DNA of 64,000 nucleotides from Phorcus lineatus (taxonomy: Eukaryota > Mollusca > Gastropoda > Trochida > Trochidae). Every line of letters begins with the position of its first letter. Position 1 is the first letter of the stretch. Below, in pieces: positions 52,645-64,000 of the stretch. The stretch lies in assembly GCA_921293015.1 (NCBI GenBank), contig OV121087.1, positions 40,658,630-40,722,629 of the forward strand, read 5' to 3'. The notes under the pieces are model-generated. The model searched no databases, was not told where the DNA came from, and saw only the letters and a list, made by a program, of their open reading frames with translations. The position numbers and the translations under genes were made by a program.

Positions 52645-53030
52645 TTAATGGCACTTAAGAACGCACTTCCCCACTGAAATTGGCTTTTTAAGACCTATTG
52701 GACATAGGCAACCACTTTAGTTCTCTATCAATCAAATAAACTTATTTATTTTTCTTTACAAATCACCTGCAATCAATGATGAAAAAGTTTAGACAGCCGA
52801 AGGTCAGCAAAAAGGAATATATGGACTGTAGTAGGAATGTGTGCCTTGAATTTACCTTGATCTTGAACTGAGATCAAAAGATGAAATATTATTTACTAAG
52901 GCAATTCTCCAACTTAGCCAATTTCAAAAACATAGTATGAGCACTGTTAAACCAAAGCTGTGTGCCGTTTTTGCTTTTCCGACTGTAATCAAACTGTGAA
53001 TATTTCCGATATCGTAGATCACATAATGAT
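52645..53030 (+). repeat. Dispersed repeat, copy X1
   Basis: Blocks in this stretch, such as GAAATTGGCTTTTTAAG, ACCTGCAATCAA, GAAAAAGTTTAGACAGCCG, and TATTTCCGATATCGTAG near the end, recur in the same order on the opposite strand at 55755-56205. I see no terminal inverted repeats or coding frame. Confidence 0.7.
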
Positions 53031-53765
53031 TGCCAATTGACTCATATGGTGGATTGTCTGACGACAGGTCGTTGGTGACCTCGAAAGATATGAATAATAT
53101 GTGAATTAGTTGTAAAATACGAAATATTGGTGTGCGCAACTGTGACAACTTCTAAAGGCATCTGTTTCGTAAATCAAGCTCTTCGTCTTCTTGTCAAACA
53201 TTTGCCTATGACTTTATGTTATTCCGGGTTTAGCTGACATATTAGTATATCAAACATTATACAAGAAGCTCAGATTGACATTATTGAAATTTATTTATTT
53301 GCATTTCTGCGTTATAAAGATTCTACATAAAAGACTTACATATGTGTTAAGTTACCTGTCATGACTGACCGGCCTTTGAACATACAGATTTAACGTTCTT
53401 TACGGGTGGTTAAAGACATTATCCGAGATGGTTATGTATTATATACGCTCTGTAGTAGGACTGACACAAGGTCTGTACAATGTTACGACGTTGGACAGAG
53501 GGCTCTTTTAAACGTTAACACAACGGTCTCATTGACTCAACGTTGTTATACGATACTGGTTACAAATGATGTTCATTGTACGTAACATGTCACTTTGAGA
53601 GGAATAGAAACATGGTTAAGTGTCCATATCATGAGGGTTGTCGTCGAGGTGCGATTGCAGAGTATTTCTTTCAAAGGATTACTTTTCGTGTGCAATGAAT
53701 CGACAATAGTGATCGAATCGATTGCAAATAGATTAGAGGTCCTGAAATATCGGGGGATTACTTAA

Positions 53766-54558
53766 AGGGGCAGTAGCAGTATTTAGTTAAATATTTTAAT
53801 CAAATATACCTCCCAAAAAATTAGTTTATGTCCAACGTCAGCCCTACCATCCGCATTCTCTCCCTACAGAGGTAGCTCCATCTTAAATTCCTATACAACC
53901 TCTGTTCGAGGGTTTCTCGGGCTTCCGACAGGTTCCCCTAGCGGCAGACTACTGCTTCATGAACTGCTTGCAATATTTTAGCCGATGAAAACAGTGCATG
54001 CAAAAATAAACTATTTGTTGTCAACGAGGCCTATGCATTGATGCAGTCGCTAAATAAGGTGACTTTGTTCTGTAAATAAAATATCCAAAGGCAAAGTGTA
54101 CATTTGAATAAAGTTTGACTTTCCCGATGAACAGGGAAATAACTGAGGCCTTTCTGGTGCTAACTTATGACACAGCGTCGCTGATTGCACAACTAACTTT
54201 GATTGCATCCAGTCAGGCTTCTATATTTTAAGCCCGATAAGCGCTCGAATTAAAACAGAGGTTTCTGTAGGAATTTATGACAGAGCCACCTCTATGAAGA
54301 GAGAAAGTACCATCCATAGTCAGCCACAAGTCGTAGAGGAAAAAACCATGTATCGAGCTAAAAACAACTGGCGGCCCTCTTTGGGTGAATACCTTTAACA
54401 TCATTTGAGATTGAGAAATGGATTCACAAAGCTTAACCGATCACGGAAGTCCGTTTCAAATTTCTTCTAGTGATCGAGAACAATGTTTTGCAATAGGAAA
54501 CAGTTATATTTGTTTTTGGGAGATCGTATTGTTCATCTAAAAACGTGCCACTGTCCCT
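53766..54558. mobile_element. TTAA-type MITE copy split by a nested insertion
   Basis: The ends AGGGGCAGT and CACTGTCCCT sit next to TTAA (53762-53765 and 54559-54562). The parts outside 53853-54307 match the copy at 23646-23998 (AAATTAGTTTATG, CCATAGTC, ATCATTTGAGA, AACAATGTTTTGCAATAGG). Without the insertion and one copy of its target duplication it would be about 330 bp, like its relatives. Confidence 0.8.
53853..54307. mobile_element. Nested DNA element (455 bp) with 8-bp target duplication
   Basis: TACCATCC flanks the element at 53845-53852 and 54308-54315. The terminal regions are imperfect inverted repeats: CTCTCCCTACAGAGGTAGCTC at the left against GAGCCACCTCTATGAAGAGAG at the right. 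A further inner pair is CAACCTCTGTTCGAG with AACAGAGGTTTC. An 8-bp duplication fits the hAT group. No transposase frame is present. Confidence 0.78.
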
Positions 54559-54908
54559 TTAACTGCTCATTCCCTATTTGTCGGGTGTGTTGATTGTCGA
54601 GACTGTAGGTCAGGCTAGATTATACAACATGTACACCAATCGATTTATTCGAGATTTAGAGATTAGCAGGTAACAACAAATAATTAAGAATTGAAATGAG
54701 CTAGGCATGGGCCCTCGGAATTATTTGACAAACATTTACAGGATACAACATTTTAAATTCGTCTGTAATTCAAACCAATGTATAACAAAATATACGGTCA
54801 AAAAGACGGTTCTTCCAATTTCAAATGGTCACCGTATGGTACACACAATGTTAATTTATTTTAAAAGTAGGCCAACAGCTGTGCCTTTATAAGTTTACCC
54901 ACCTTTCA

Positions 54909-55118
54909 ATACTTGTTGAAATTTAGCGAATATTCAATTTCCTTGAATTCAATCGATCGATGTAAATATATGACAATTTTAATTACCGGTACTCTTCACT
55001 TTTGCATTACACGAAAACTCAAATATAACAACATCATAGGTCATCAACTGTGTTCACTCAGCTTAAGATACTTGTTGAAATTTAGCGAATATTCAATTTC
55101 CTTGAAATTAATTGAACG
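54909..55118. repeat. Direct repeat of ~41 bp, 169 bp apart
   Basis: ATACTTGTTGAAATTTAGCG and the following 20 bp (54909-54949) recur at 55078-55118 with almost no change, then diverge. Confidence 0.75.
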
Positions 55119-55480
55119 GAGTATCATAACATTCTAAATCACCTTCTATCATAAACAATACATACAGACTGGACTATTTTTATTATCTAAATTGAGTACT
55201 GTTCGAAATTAAAAAAAATGACAAAAATAAATATTACCTAGGTGATATTGTGCACGCTTCTAAGCAACGAATGTGGATTAAGAGATAATCTTTATCCATT
55301 GTCTCTCGCGAGCGCCAGGCTCATTTTACTTAGGGTTATCCCTTATCAGATAAGTAATCCGACATTGCCGAATTATCGTGTCTTATTGACGTAAGAGCTT
55401 GTTAACTACAGTACATTCGACATGGTGACGGTGGCGGTCAGTATTTTGTGAAAACAACGGGTAGATGTACACAAATATGT

Positions 55481-56430
55481 TACCGTATTCGGCGCTATAA
55501 GTGCTCTTTCCTTATAAGCACCCCTAACCAGCTATTATACCTCACGTAAAAATAGCGCCAGCTCCTCAAAACTAAACGCACTAGTGCACACCAATATTTC
55601 TTTAACACAACGAATACACAGATACTGCATATCTCTCGATATTATTCAAGATCCTCACTCAAGTAATCTACCTCGTTAGTTATTTAACAAATATTTACGT
55701 ATTCAGGTAGTAAAGTGGATTTTTAAAGACCGGAAGTCTTTAATGTTACGTTACAATAAATCCGCATGAACTACGATATCGGAAATATTAAGATTTTGCT
55801 TATAACCAAAAAAGCGGAAACGGTAGCCGCTTTGGTCAATCTAATGGCAATGCTAATGCTGTGTTATTAAATCGGTTTATTTACAACATTGCTTTCATAA
55901 GACATATTTCATTGTTTGTTCTCAGTTCAGAGTTTAGGTAAATTCAATAGCTGCACACATTACTAGTTCAGCCGTGTTCAACTGTCCATGATTTATCCGT
56001 TTTGTGCATAGCTAACCATAGATTTTTTATGTCCAAGCCAACAGCGGCTGTCTAAACTTTTTCATTGTTGATTGCAGGTCAATTGTAAAGAATTTTAAGT
56101 AATTCAATGCATCGATAGAAAGCTTAAGTGAATGCATAAGTCCCCTTAAACCTTAAAATAGCCAATTCAAATCGTAAAAGCGTGCACTAGTGCCTTTAAA
56201 ATAATACCTCTTTGATGTATACGATTGTCATTTTATTTCATATGATGATAAGGAAACCCATAAATTCTCATCAATTATGACTTTATTTAGTTTGCATAAT
56301 GTTATTTACCTACAATTTCAAGACATTTTACTCATACAATTGAATTTAACAGCATGGTTAGCCATTTTAATTAGCGCCCCTCTTTTTAATTAACCATGCG
56401 CCCAGGGCGCTCGATACGTTGCATACGGTA
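55481..56430. mobile_element. Related MITE, enlarged by an internal insertion
   Basis: The ends TACCGTAT and ATACGGTA are perfect inverse copies, and AATATGT flanks both sides (55474-55480 and 56431-56437). The outer parts share TTAGCGCCCCTCTT and GCCCAGGGCGCT with the element at 25211. The middle, about 55755-56205, is a copy of another repeat that also occurs at 52645-53030, in reverse. Confidence 0.72.
55755..56205 (-). repeat. Dispersed repeat, copy X2 (inverted relative to X1)
   Basis: This is the reverse-strand counterpart of 52645-53030. It sits inside the MITE at 55481-56430, so it inserted after that element or was captured by it. The two copies are about 3 kb apart, in inverted orientation. 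Confidence 0.7.
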
Positions 56431-56852
56431 AATATGTTGCTTGATATTTACACACAATAATCTGAAATGCTTAAATCTCTATTGTCGCCTACATCACAAA
56501 TAATATGTTGATATGACACATATGGAAGTCTTCGCATGACAAGAAAACAAGCATATGTTTAATAGATTTAACGTTTAAAGGCGTTGTCTAGTAGAGTCAA
56601 GAGTTAATTTCAATTAATATATTCTGTTCGTGGTTTTGAGCAATTTGCATTTGCAACGGATAAATTGATAACTTAACAGCTGTGCGGTTAATGTACATGC
56701 ATAAGCCAACACTACACAACGATTGCCCGAAAGCATGTATGAGTCCATGAGCGTACACTTCCAAGGGTGGACACTTGTAACAAATCCGCTCTCATAGACT
56801 AAAATGAAATCGATAAGTGGTGTTATAATGATATTAATAAAAAATAATATTC

Positions 56853-56905
<53 letters not shown>
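56853..56905. repeat. (ATG)n microsatellite
   Basis: About 17 uninterrupted ATG/GAT units follow an AT-rich stretch. There is no evidence that they are translated. Confidence 0.95.
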
Positions 56906-58684
56906 CAAGATGATAATGAGGATATGTATAAGGCGTACATTTCCATCCACTAGTGCTTGCTCAACATTGTTAACCTAAGCTGGTCGACTGACCGGTATTT
57001 GTTATATGTTAAATGTGTTAGCATTACATATTATGTCAAACGTTTCAGTTTCGAGATTCCCACCTTTTTCGACCGCTATTATTTTGTTACATGTTTTTGA
57101 TAATGAAAACCCTACACTACATAAGCATTCAACCAATTTCGGTCCGAAAATAAAAATATTGACAGGAATTATTTCCTTGATTCAGATTATACAATAAGGT
57201 TATAAAAATGACCGACTTATTCAACTTTCAAAATGTAAATCCATGTTCGAAGATAAAATACAATTATACAATGTTCAAAAACATCATTTTGTTCTTCCTA
57301 CTTTGAAATAAACGTTTATAAACATTAAGACTATAATGATTAATGTACCATTGGCATTTCTAGCTAACCGAATGAACTGTAGAGCTGGAAGCTCAAAGAC
57401 AATGTGAAAAAATAGGTCAAACCGAATACCATAGGATATACGACGCCCCATTCCCTTCCCCTCCTCCCCTCCCTTATGGCATTTTGATTTAATTCCCAAA
57501 ATTTGAAATTTCATTCATTTGAGCTTCGAATTTTATTTCTAAATTGGTCCCTACAAGTATTTTTTCTGTACAGCATTCACAATATTTTCGATTTATAAAA
57601 CTGCAAAGTCTGCAAAATAGAGGCACAATTACGCTTATAATTGTCATCTTGAAAGAAGCTGTCACACTGTAATGTTAGTTCAGCAGTGATACAAAGGTCT
57701 ACGTTCACACTGAGTGACCCCTGTCACTTTTTAAATACATATGTGGTTCCCCAGCACTACACAGACTGAAACCCAGTCTTCTTTAATGCAGTACCAAATT
57801 ATATTAGAACTCAAACTAAAAGATATGCTGTTATAAAAAAAATACTTGGGGTGAATTAAGACTAAAGGATGAACTATTATCAACTAACAATTTATGGCGA
57901 TGGGTAAGACTACAATGCATACACTGATGATGAATATTAGGTAACAGATATGCCAGTCACGTTTAGTTTATCCACTCTTCAAGACAAAATACAAACAGGT
58001 AAATATTGACATATCGCATAACAGTTGCAATGGGATATGGAATCGAAGTATATGAAGCGCAAGGTCTATTCCTTCCTCAAGGGACTTTACAAAGGCTACA
58101 GAACAACTTTGGACAACTCGTTTCAGTGCATGATTTCGCTTTAACATATCGTGTATTAGCTTGTCTCAAGTCTAGATTAACAATTACGCAAGTCTAGCGA
58201 TAAAGGCGAAGATAAGAAAGCTTATACAATTCGTCATTTACCTTTATTCAAATAATGGTCTCAAATATCACCATGTTAAAATTGCGAATGTTTCAACCTG
58301 ACACGCCGATCTACACTAAGCCTGCACGTACTGATAAGCGACTAAATGTTGTGTATCAGTAAAAAAGCGGCGTAGTTTCAGTTCCTTGTTTATTTTAGGT
58401 TGTTATATGTCATGTAATGAAGTCAACAGACCCCAGAATAAAATCTAAATTCTGTGAACTCATTAAGGACCCTTGAAGCAACTCTACAGCAACGCCGGTC
58501 TAAATGTCAGTGGCGAATTCAATTTGATATCACTACATCATGCTCAACTACGTAACTCCCGCACCTTCAGACGATCTATTTATACCATTGAACGAACGAA
58601 CACATGCACAGTGAATACGCATACATAGCCACGTGCTGGCAAAAAGCTAAATCAATAACTCAGGTGAAAATATACAGTTCTTAC

Positions 58685-58763
58685 CTCTCTGTCGGCAATG
58701 AAAGTAAGTCCACAACCGCCCTCCCCTACACACGTGATCACATGCAGTGAAGGCAAGACGTAC
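58685..58763 (-). other. Exon-like segment with strong splice signals, gene unknown
   Basis: On the minus strand a perfect branch-point motif TACTAAC is followed by a pyrimidine-rich stretch and TTTCTAG. Then come 79 nt and a donor GAG|GTAAGA. One frame is open throughout (one nt plus 26 codons, phase 0 at the donor). It reads YVLPSLHVITCVGEGG then CGLTFIADRE, with a Gly/Cys-rich centre. A second frame is also open (VRLAFTACDHVCRGGR…), so coding is not proven. It could be a non-coding 5' exon of CPES, which starts 8.2 kb downstream on the same strand, or an exon of an unrelated upstream gene. I do not recognise the peptide. Confidence 0.4.
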
Positions 58764-61700
58764 CTAGAAAGATAACACATATAACTTGTTAGTACGCCTG
58801 CGGTGGATAGATACACTGAACTGGCCGATCTGAACTCTCACGCGGTGAAAGCTGATCGGCGATTGGACAGTTGTTGAACAATAACAGCCTGTTGTAGAGT
58901 GTGATCGGTGACACTAACGTGTACCTCGAATGTGTTCACGTGCACATTGGTCGATAATTTGTACGGCTTCTTCAAGCAGTTTGATATCCAATCACGTCGG
59001 CTGCGTTCAGTATGAACGACTGGTCTTGCAAGGCTTGTCAAATCGCTGGTTTTGACCTCCGCCCTTTGACCTAATTTTTTGTATCCGTTCTGGGGCCCGT
59101 CTCAACGAGGACATACTACCTGATTCGTCAAATATCAACTTGTGAAATTGTTACTTGTGTTTAACTTCGTTGCCTAATGCAATATGTGTATACTATATAG
59201 ATAGGTGGATCACGTGAATTTCGTGCGTCAAGAGAGGTTAGTGAATGAAATATGACCTGTATTTCATTACATTGTGGTAATCTACTGCAACAGGTGTAAA
59301 CTCGTGTAACTAATTAAAGCTTTAGTATTTCCAGGTGTTTTTGCGAGTTTCAAAAGAAAACTAACTTCAACATTTGGTTGGCTTAGCTTGGCTACATACG
59401 TTTGTTCAGCTCGCGTTTACTTTTAAATCGTTCCACACTACGAAACATCAATTAAGCGGATAAAGACTGAACAAAGTCTTCAGTTTGGAACAGGATAAAC
59501 AGATAATTTGGGATTGGCGAGTGAGCACTATGTTTGTCTGAGTCATTGTTTCCTTGCGAAAGATACTTGTCCGACACTTAGTCTAAATATGCCAGAGGAG
59601 TTGGATTTATTCAAATGTTTATCTTGATTTCTTCAAAGAAGCCAAAGCATTATAGAATTAAACTTATATATTGATATGTTGATTGTTATAGCTTACAATA
59701 TAGTTAACTTGCTAGGTCATTACTTATAGTTAACAGACTTGTATGGACTTTTCTGATACGTACGGCACAATGGGGGTTAACCTCATAAGCTTGATTATTT
59801 TCTTGAAGGAGATATAATATTACGAGTAGCCAGTATTGTCACACAAAATCCGATTACCAATTACTCGTTATTAGAAATACATGTATTCAATTTTAATATT
59901 TCCTAAAGTAATTAGCGTGATTGCATTTATTAATGAACTACAAGATTTTTATCCAACTATAGATCCTGGTACATACACACCTTGAAAACTTAAAGAGGAG
60001 AAGAAACGCATAATTGTGATTATTACAAATTATTATCTGTAGTCGCTTCACTTATAAGAATCAATAGAGCCAAAAAATGAGAAAATATACGCTTTAATTC
60101 GACTACTAGGAGACCTTTTATACCCCTGTTTTGGATAACCGCCTAATGAGCCTGGCGAACGCTTACACAAAATCACCGAAGCATGACTCGAAGCCACGCC
60201 CAGTGTGTGACGTGCTAGTTGTCAGCTGAAAGTCCAGCCCTTTGATTTTCTCTGTATTTTTAAGCTAATTCAACAGCAAAATAGAGGCAATAGCATGACC
60301 GAAAGAATTCCAAAATACGATATGTAACTGCTTCATCATATCAACTTTCCCTCCTAGTCGTCAAATCCATTTTGATTGGCCTGTGACAATCCTTGGACGC
60401 GGTTTTCTTTGGTGGGTTTATATCAAAAAGGTTAAGAACTTGGTCGGTTAGAGATCCACTACTATGGGATATCACGTAGTGTTACAACATTTATTATCGA
60501 TATTAAGTTCTAAATTGTCTCGAAAAAAAATTCAGGTTTTTGTAATAAACGTGAGAGAATGTAAAAACTTTTTTAATGTTTACTGTAAAAAAAATAATTT
60601 TCTTTCACTTCACTTTATGACAACTTAGTACTTAGTGGATGATTCGTTTGTATTTAACTAACGTATATTATATTGTTAGCTAGTATAACATATCACACCG
60701 TGTTGCAATATCTCTGTCTTCGAATTTAACAATCAATGACATGAAAACATACCTGGCGCAAGCGTTAGAAACATCCTATGTAATCCTAAAGAATGTTGGT
60801 ACCCGTTATTCACGATGTACTTTTTTAAATGTGTGTCATCGTCCATAGAAGTGCATGAGCCAAATCTCCTTCTCTTAATTTATTGGTTGAATATATATTC
60901 TACAAGTTCATTGGTTCAAAATGACTGGACGCCGTGACAATAAACTAAGTAGCAGTCGAATGCCAAGATTACGCCATTATGACAGGACATATATTCCGCT
61001 TGGTGGGTCCAAGGCGTTAAAATTCAAAAGGTATAATTAGAGACCATTAAATCAAGAATTGAAATTGAATGCGATAGGATTATATAACGGCCACCTGTGT
61101 GTCATAAAAAATAAGACTATTTAAACCAGTCTGATTGTTGTGACAACATTTGGCAGACGTCGTAATTGATGTATACATGCTATGGGATAGTGCGCATAGC
61201 ATCACATTTAAACACTGTCTTTCGCTTGGAACAATACAAATAATTAAAGATATATTTAACATCAATTCATCGGAGGTTTGAGTTGCTTGGATGACTTTAG
61301 ATATGTTTAAACAGTTGTTTAGAATGTGAGATTTCCTGTTGTTATTTCATTAAGGAGGTTATACTTCCGCCGACTAGCACGTCACGCGGCAGGACACGCG
61401 GCTGGACACGCCTCAGTGACCACGGGCCAGTTCTGTTCTGTTCACTGGTGCTAATTAGCTGGTGATTGGAAAAAGCCGTATTAAAGTTGTTTATAGGCCG
61501 ATTTCGAAAATTTAGACTCAAGTTACTGGCAAATTAGAATACTTGTTTTATTAATCACGAAAGTTGCCATGGGTCATTTCAGTCGTTCTTTAAATATGCT
61601 TGAACAAAATTCTTTTTAAAAAACTCCCAGAGTTTAATTGTCTATAAATCACTGACTTTGGTCACTACAGTACGTATGTCTGTTCCGGAAAAGGGGAGAT

Positions 61701-61793
61701 AATTAACTTTTAGCCTGAATTTAGAAATATAAATGTATATACAATGCACGATTAACATGGACATATATACATGGATTATATAACCTAAGGCTC

Positions 61794-62172
61794 TATAGTT
61801 TCTTTAGGTACCTATTTGCGTCCTCAGCAGGAGATCATCGTTTAGACTGGTTTACATGTACTCGACGTAAACACGTAGCTGTCTCGGGAGAGACATACAA
61901 GCCTATTTTTCATATCAAAGCCAGTGCTTGTTTAAAAATGCACCTATGTAATTCAAACCGACATTGGGAAATTTCACGGCGTTGAAGACTGACAACGCCA
62001 TTGTTGGACTCTCTCGCTAGTGTAATAGGCAAATCAGCTACATTGATTCGTATATAGTTTCTTTAGGTACCTATTTGCATGCTATTTCCGTCGTCAGCAG
62101 GAGATCATCGTTTAGACTGGTTTACATGTACTCGACGTAAACACGTAGCTGTCTCGGGAGAGACATACAAGC
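61794..62172. repeat. Recent direct duplication (~108 and ~120 bp units)
   Basis: The segment 61794-61901 (TATAGTTTCTTTAGGTACC … GAGAGACATACAAGC) is repeated at 62053-62172. The copies differ by an extra 11-12 bases in the second copy and a few substitutions. The spacer is about 150 bp. A 72-codon ORF begins inside the second copy and is probably fortuitous. Confidence 0.85.
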
Positions 62173-64000
62173 AATATATATATATAGGTCATATGACACG
62201 ATGTTTCGCGAACTTATCCACTGATCATGTTATGATATATACTAGCCTAGTATTACATCCCACGTTTCCGTTCACTCAGCATTATGATGAAATATAGCGA
62301 TTATTGCGATTTGTAGACCCTAAGTGTAAAGTTAATATTCTATGGTTCATGAACGTGTGAAGAAAAGTTGGATCAAGCTTTCCTTTCATTAAGGGTGCGC
62401 GGTGTGATCTATATATCGGTATATTTCATTACAGAAAAAAACATTATGTGTACCGGTACAAACTTCTGAAAATATCTAAATATCGGACTACATGTAATAT
62501 AAATCGAAATACTGATATTACAGAACTGCCTACCATCTGTTCGGTGAATGTGCAGACATATTGTAACTTAAGTGTGTATTTTAATTTTATATGTGTACAA
62601 CAACAATGAAGGCAGCATTTTACTGTCATTTCTAACATGGCATGCTCTCGTTTGGCAATTCTAAACCTTTTCTCAATTTGTTAATTAAGGATATACAGTT
62701 CAAATTGAACTTTGTAACATTTAGCACTCCAATACTTCAAAACTATTACCAAAGATGAAGAAATTATTTTCTTTTTAGAATAGGTGTACAATTCGCAACA
62801 TTGGTGTACATTCGTATCTTAAGACCGTCATGTGTACCAAATACAAAAGAATAGACTACAAGTAGGCAACTCTGAAATGAGGAGCGATACAATTCCTAAA
62901 TGAACGCGAATAAATCAATTGTGCCTACTCACTTTCAACCATGAAGATATCGATTAATATTCAACCCAGTGATTTAAAAAATTGGAACTATGACCGCATA
63001 CAGTACAACAGCTGGGAGTGATTTGGATCACGATGAAACTTCAATGGACTTGTCCCTCTGTATTTATCCTGAATTAGTCATGACTGAAACATAACTAGAT
63101 ACATGAATTTGTAGCCCTTATGTTTCTATTTAGCATTATAATGGGGGTGGTGTTGAGAAAAAGTATTATTTCAGCTGATATATTACGAAAGGTATTTAAG
63201 GAGTGTGTTTTGTTTTGGTACACAGCATAACGTCAAATATAATGTTCTCATTCGCTTGATTTAATACTTGTTGTAATCTAGGGATTGCAGACACTTAAAA
63301 CAATAATTATGCCTTATTGAAAGCCATAATTACCAGATCAATTGGGTTCTTTAACAGTAGATGATTTAAATAAACCTTACTGGATGCAGTTATTCGACAG
63401 AGGCACACGATGGTAATGGCGGCTGCTGACGTTATTATAAGGGCAGATAACTCTAATTTCCTGTCATCGAATAGAGATTTTTTAAAGCGTACGCTTTATT
63501 CAGTATCACTAGTACAGATGTAATTTTTTATATTGAAAGTAGAAATTGAATGAAATTTCTAACCATAAGACGCAGTTATTATATTCGTTCAAAAATATTT
63601 AACCGTCAAATTAAAAAAAGTTCAAAAGTAAATGTCGTGCTTGACCCTCGAAACATTTTTTTAACTAAACGTTATCATGTTACATACATATAGCGACACT
63701 AAATAGATAAGATAGTCAAAATATATATGATCCAAAGTAAATCTAAGTAAATTATACACTACATTCGATTGGGAGAAAGCCTGCGACATGTAATCGCTTT
63801 GACAAGAATAAAGCTGCGTTAGTTTGGAGTAAGCTGACGTTGCTAAATAAATGGCGGAGACGTGTATTTTCAATTCATTTTTCGAATATTGCTTTTCTAT
63901 TTTAATCTGTTGTCTTTCATGTATTAAAGATAGTAGTATAGATCTACTAAAAGCCATTTGTTTTTTCCTAGATATGTAGTTTTCAACGCTAATTTTCCGG

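Larger units (their letters stand above)
50763..64000. other. Non-coding flank upstream of CPES
   Basis: Apart from the exon-like segment at 58685-58763 and the repeats listed separately, no gene was recognised. The ORFs here are all under about 100 codons and lack family resemblance. The stretches 50860-52644, 56906-58684, 58764-61793 and 62173-64000 show nothing I can name. Slightly G+C-richer pockets occur at 58.7-59.1 kb (with CCAAT-type motifs on both strands), 60.15-60.45 kb and 61.36-61.44 kb. The last has short CACGCGGC-type direct repeats. Confidence 0.6.

Overview
The window looks like a piece of an AT-rich invertebrate nuclear genome, most likely a mollusc and perhaps a gastropod. 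The sequence shows spliced coding exons with GT/AG borders and consensus-like donors, tRNA-derived SINEs with target-site duplications, many short inverted-repeat (MITE-like) DNA elements, a decayed LINE 3' end and several microsatellites. The one gene I recognise is a ceramide phosphoethanolamine synthase (CPES), an enzyme known from insects and other invertebrates and absent from vertebrates. The SINE ends GTGAGTGAG and GTTTAACRCCGCTT are, from general knowledge, typical of molluscan repeats; that assignment is inference. There are no operons, Shine-Dalgarno sites or dense ORFs. Nearly all other ORFs are short chance frames in non-coding DNA.

Layout. The CPES gene is on the minus strand. 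Its first coding exon (259 codons) is at 49711-50487, with a TATA-like promoter motif just upstream (50755-50762). A 22.8-kb intron follows, and a 41-codon second exon is at 26833-26955. Both exons are phase 0, so they join in frame to 300 residues that carry the CDP-alcohol phosphotransferase motif and about six membrane segments. The terminal exon is not settled; the best short candidate is at 4288-4311. A 79-nt exon-like segment with a perfect TACTAAC branch-point motif lies about 8 kb upstream (58685-58763) and may be a 5' exon of this gene or part of another one.

1-26.8 kb: presumed last intron(s), 3' region or downstream flank of CPES. It holds three SINE copies (2514, 13771, 19728) and a short SINE-like insertion (11720). 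It also holds a 443-bp tandem hairpin repeat with CRE-type octamers (5446-6330), a 462-bp inverted-repeat element (7092), a three-unit duplicated segment (9.2-10.2 kb), a 451-bp long-TIR element (16129), two TTAA-type elements (about 17130 and 23646) and a MITE at 25211.

26.9-49.7 kb: CPES intron 1. It holds a 470-bp TTAA element (28653) whose near-identical partner is at 47606, a foldback element with a perfect 8-bp duplication (29935), a 91-bp tandem repeat (34773), a fourth SINE fragment (37101), an (AT)n tract, a partial second copy of the 16-kb element (40455), and a decayed LINE 3' end with its microsatellite tail (42167-42781).

50.8-64 kb: upstream flank. It holds an inverted pair of a dispersed repeat (52645 and 55755), the second copy nested inside a MITE (55481-56430), a TTAA element interrupted by another transposon with its own 8-bp duplication (53766-54558), an (ATG)n tract and a recent 110-bp direct duplication (61794/62053).

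I saw no prokaryotic, viral or CRISPR-like system. The most unusual content is the density of small, clean DNA-transposon derivatives with exact target-site duplications, several of which may be undescribed families.
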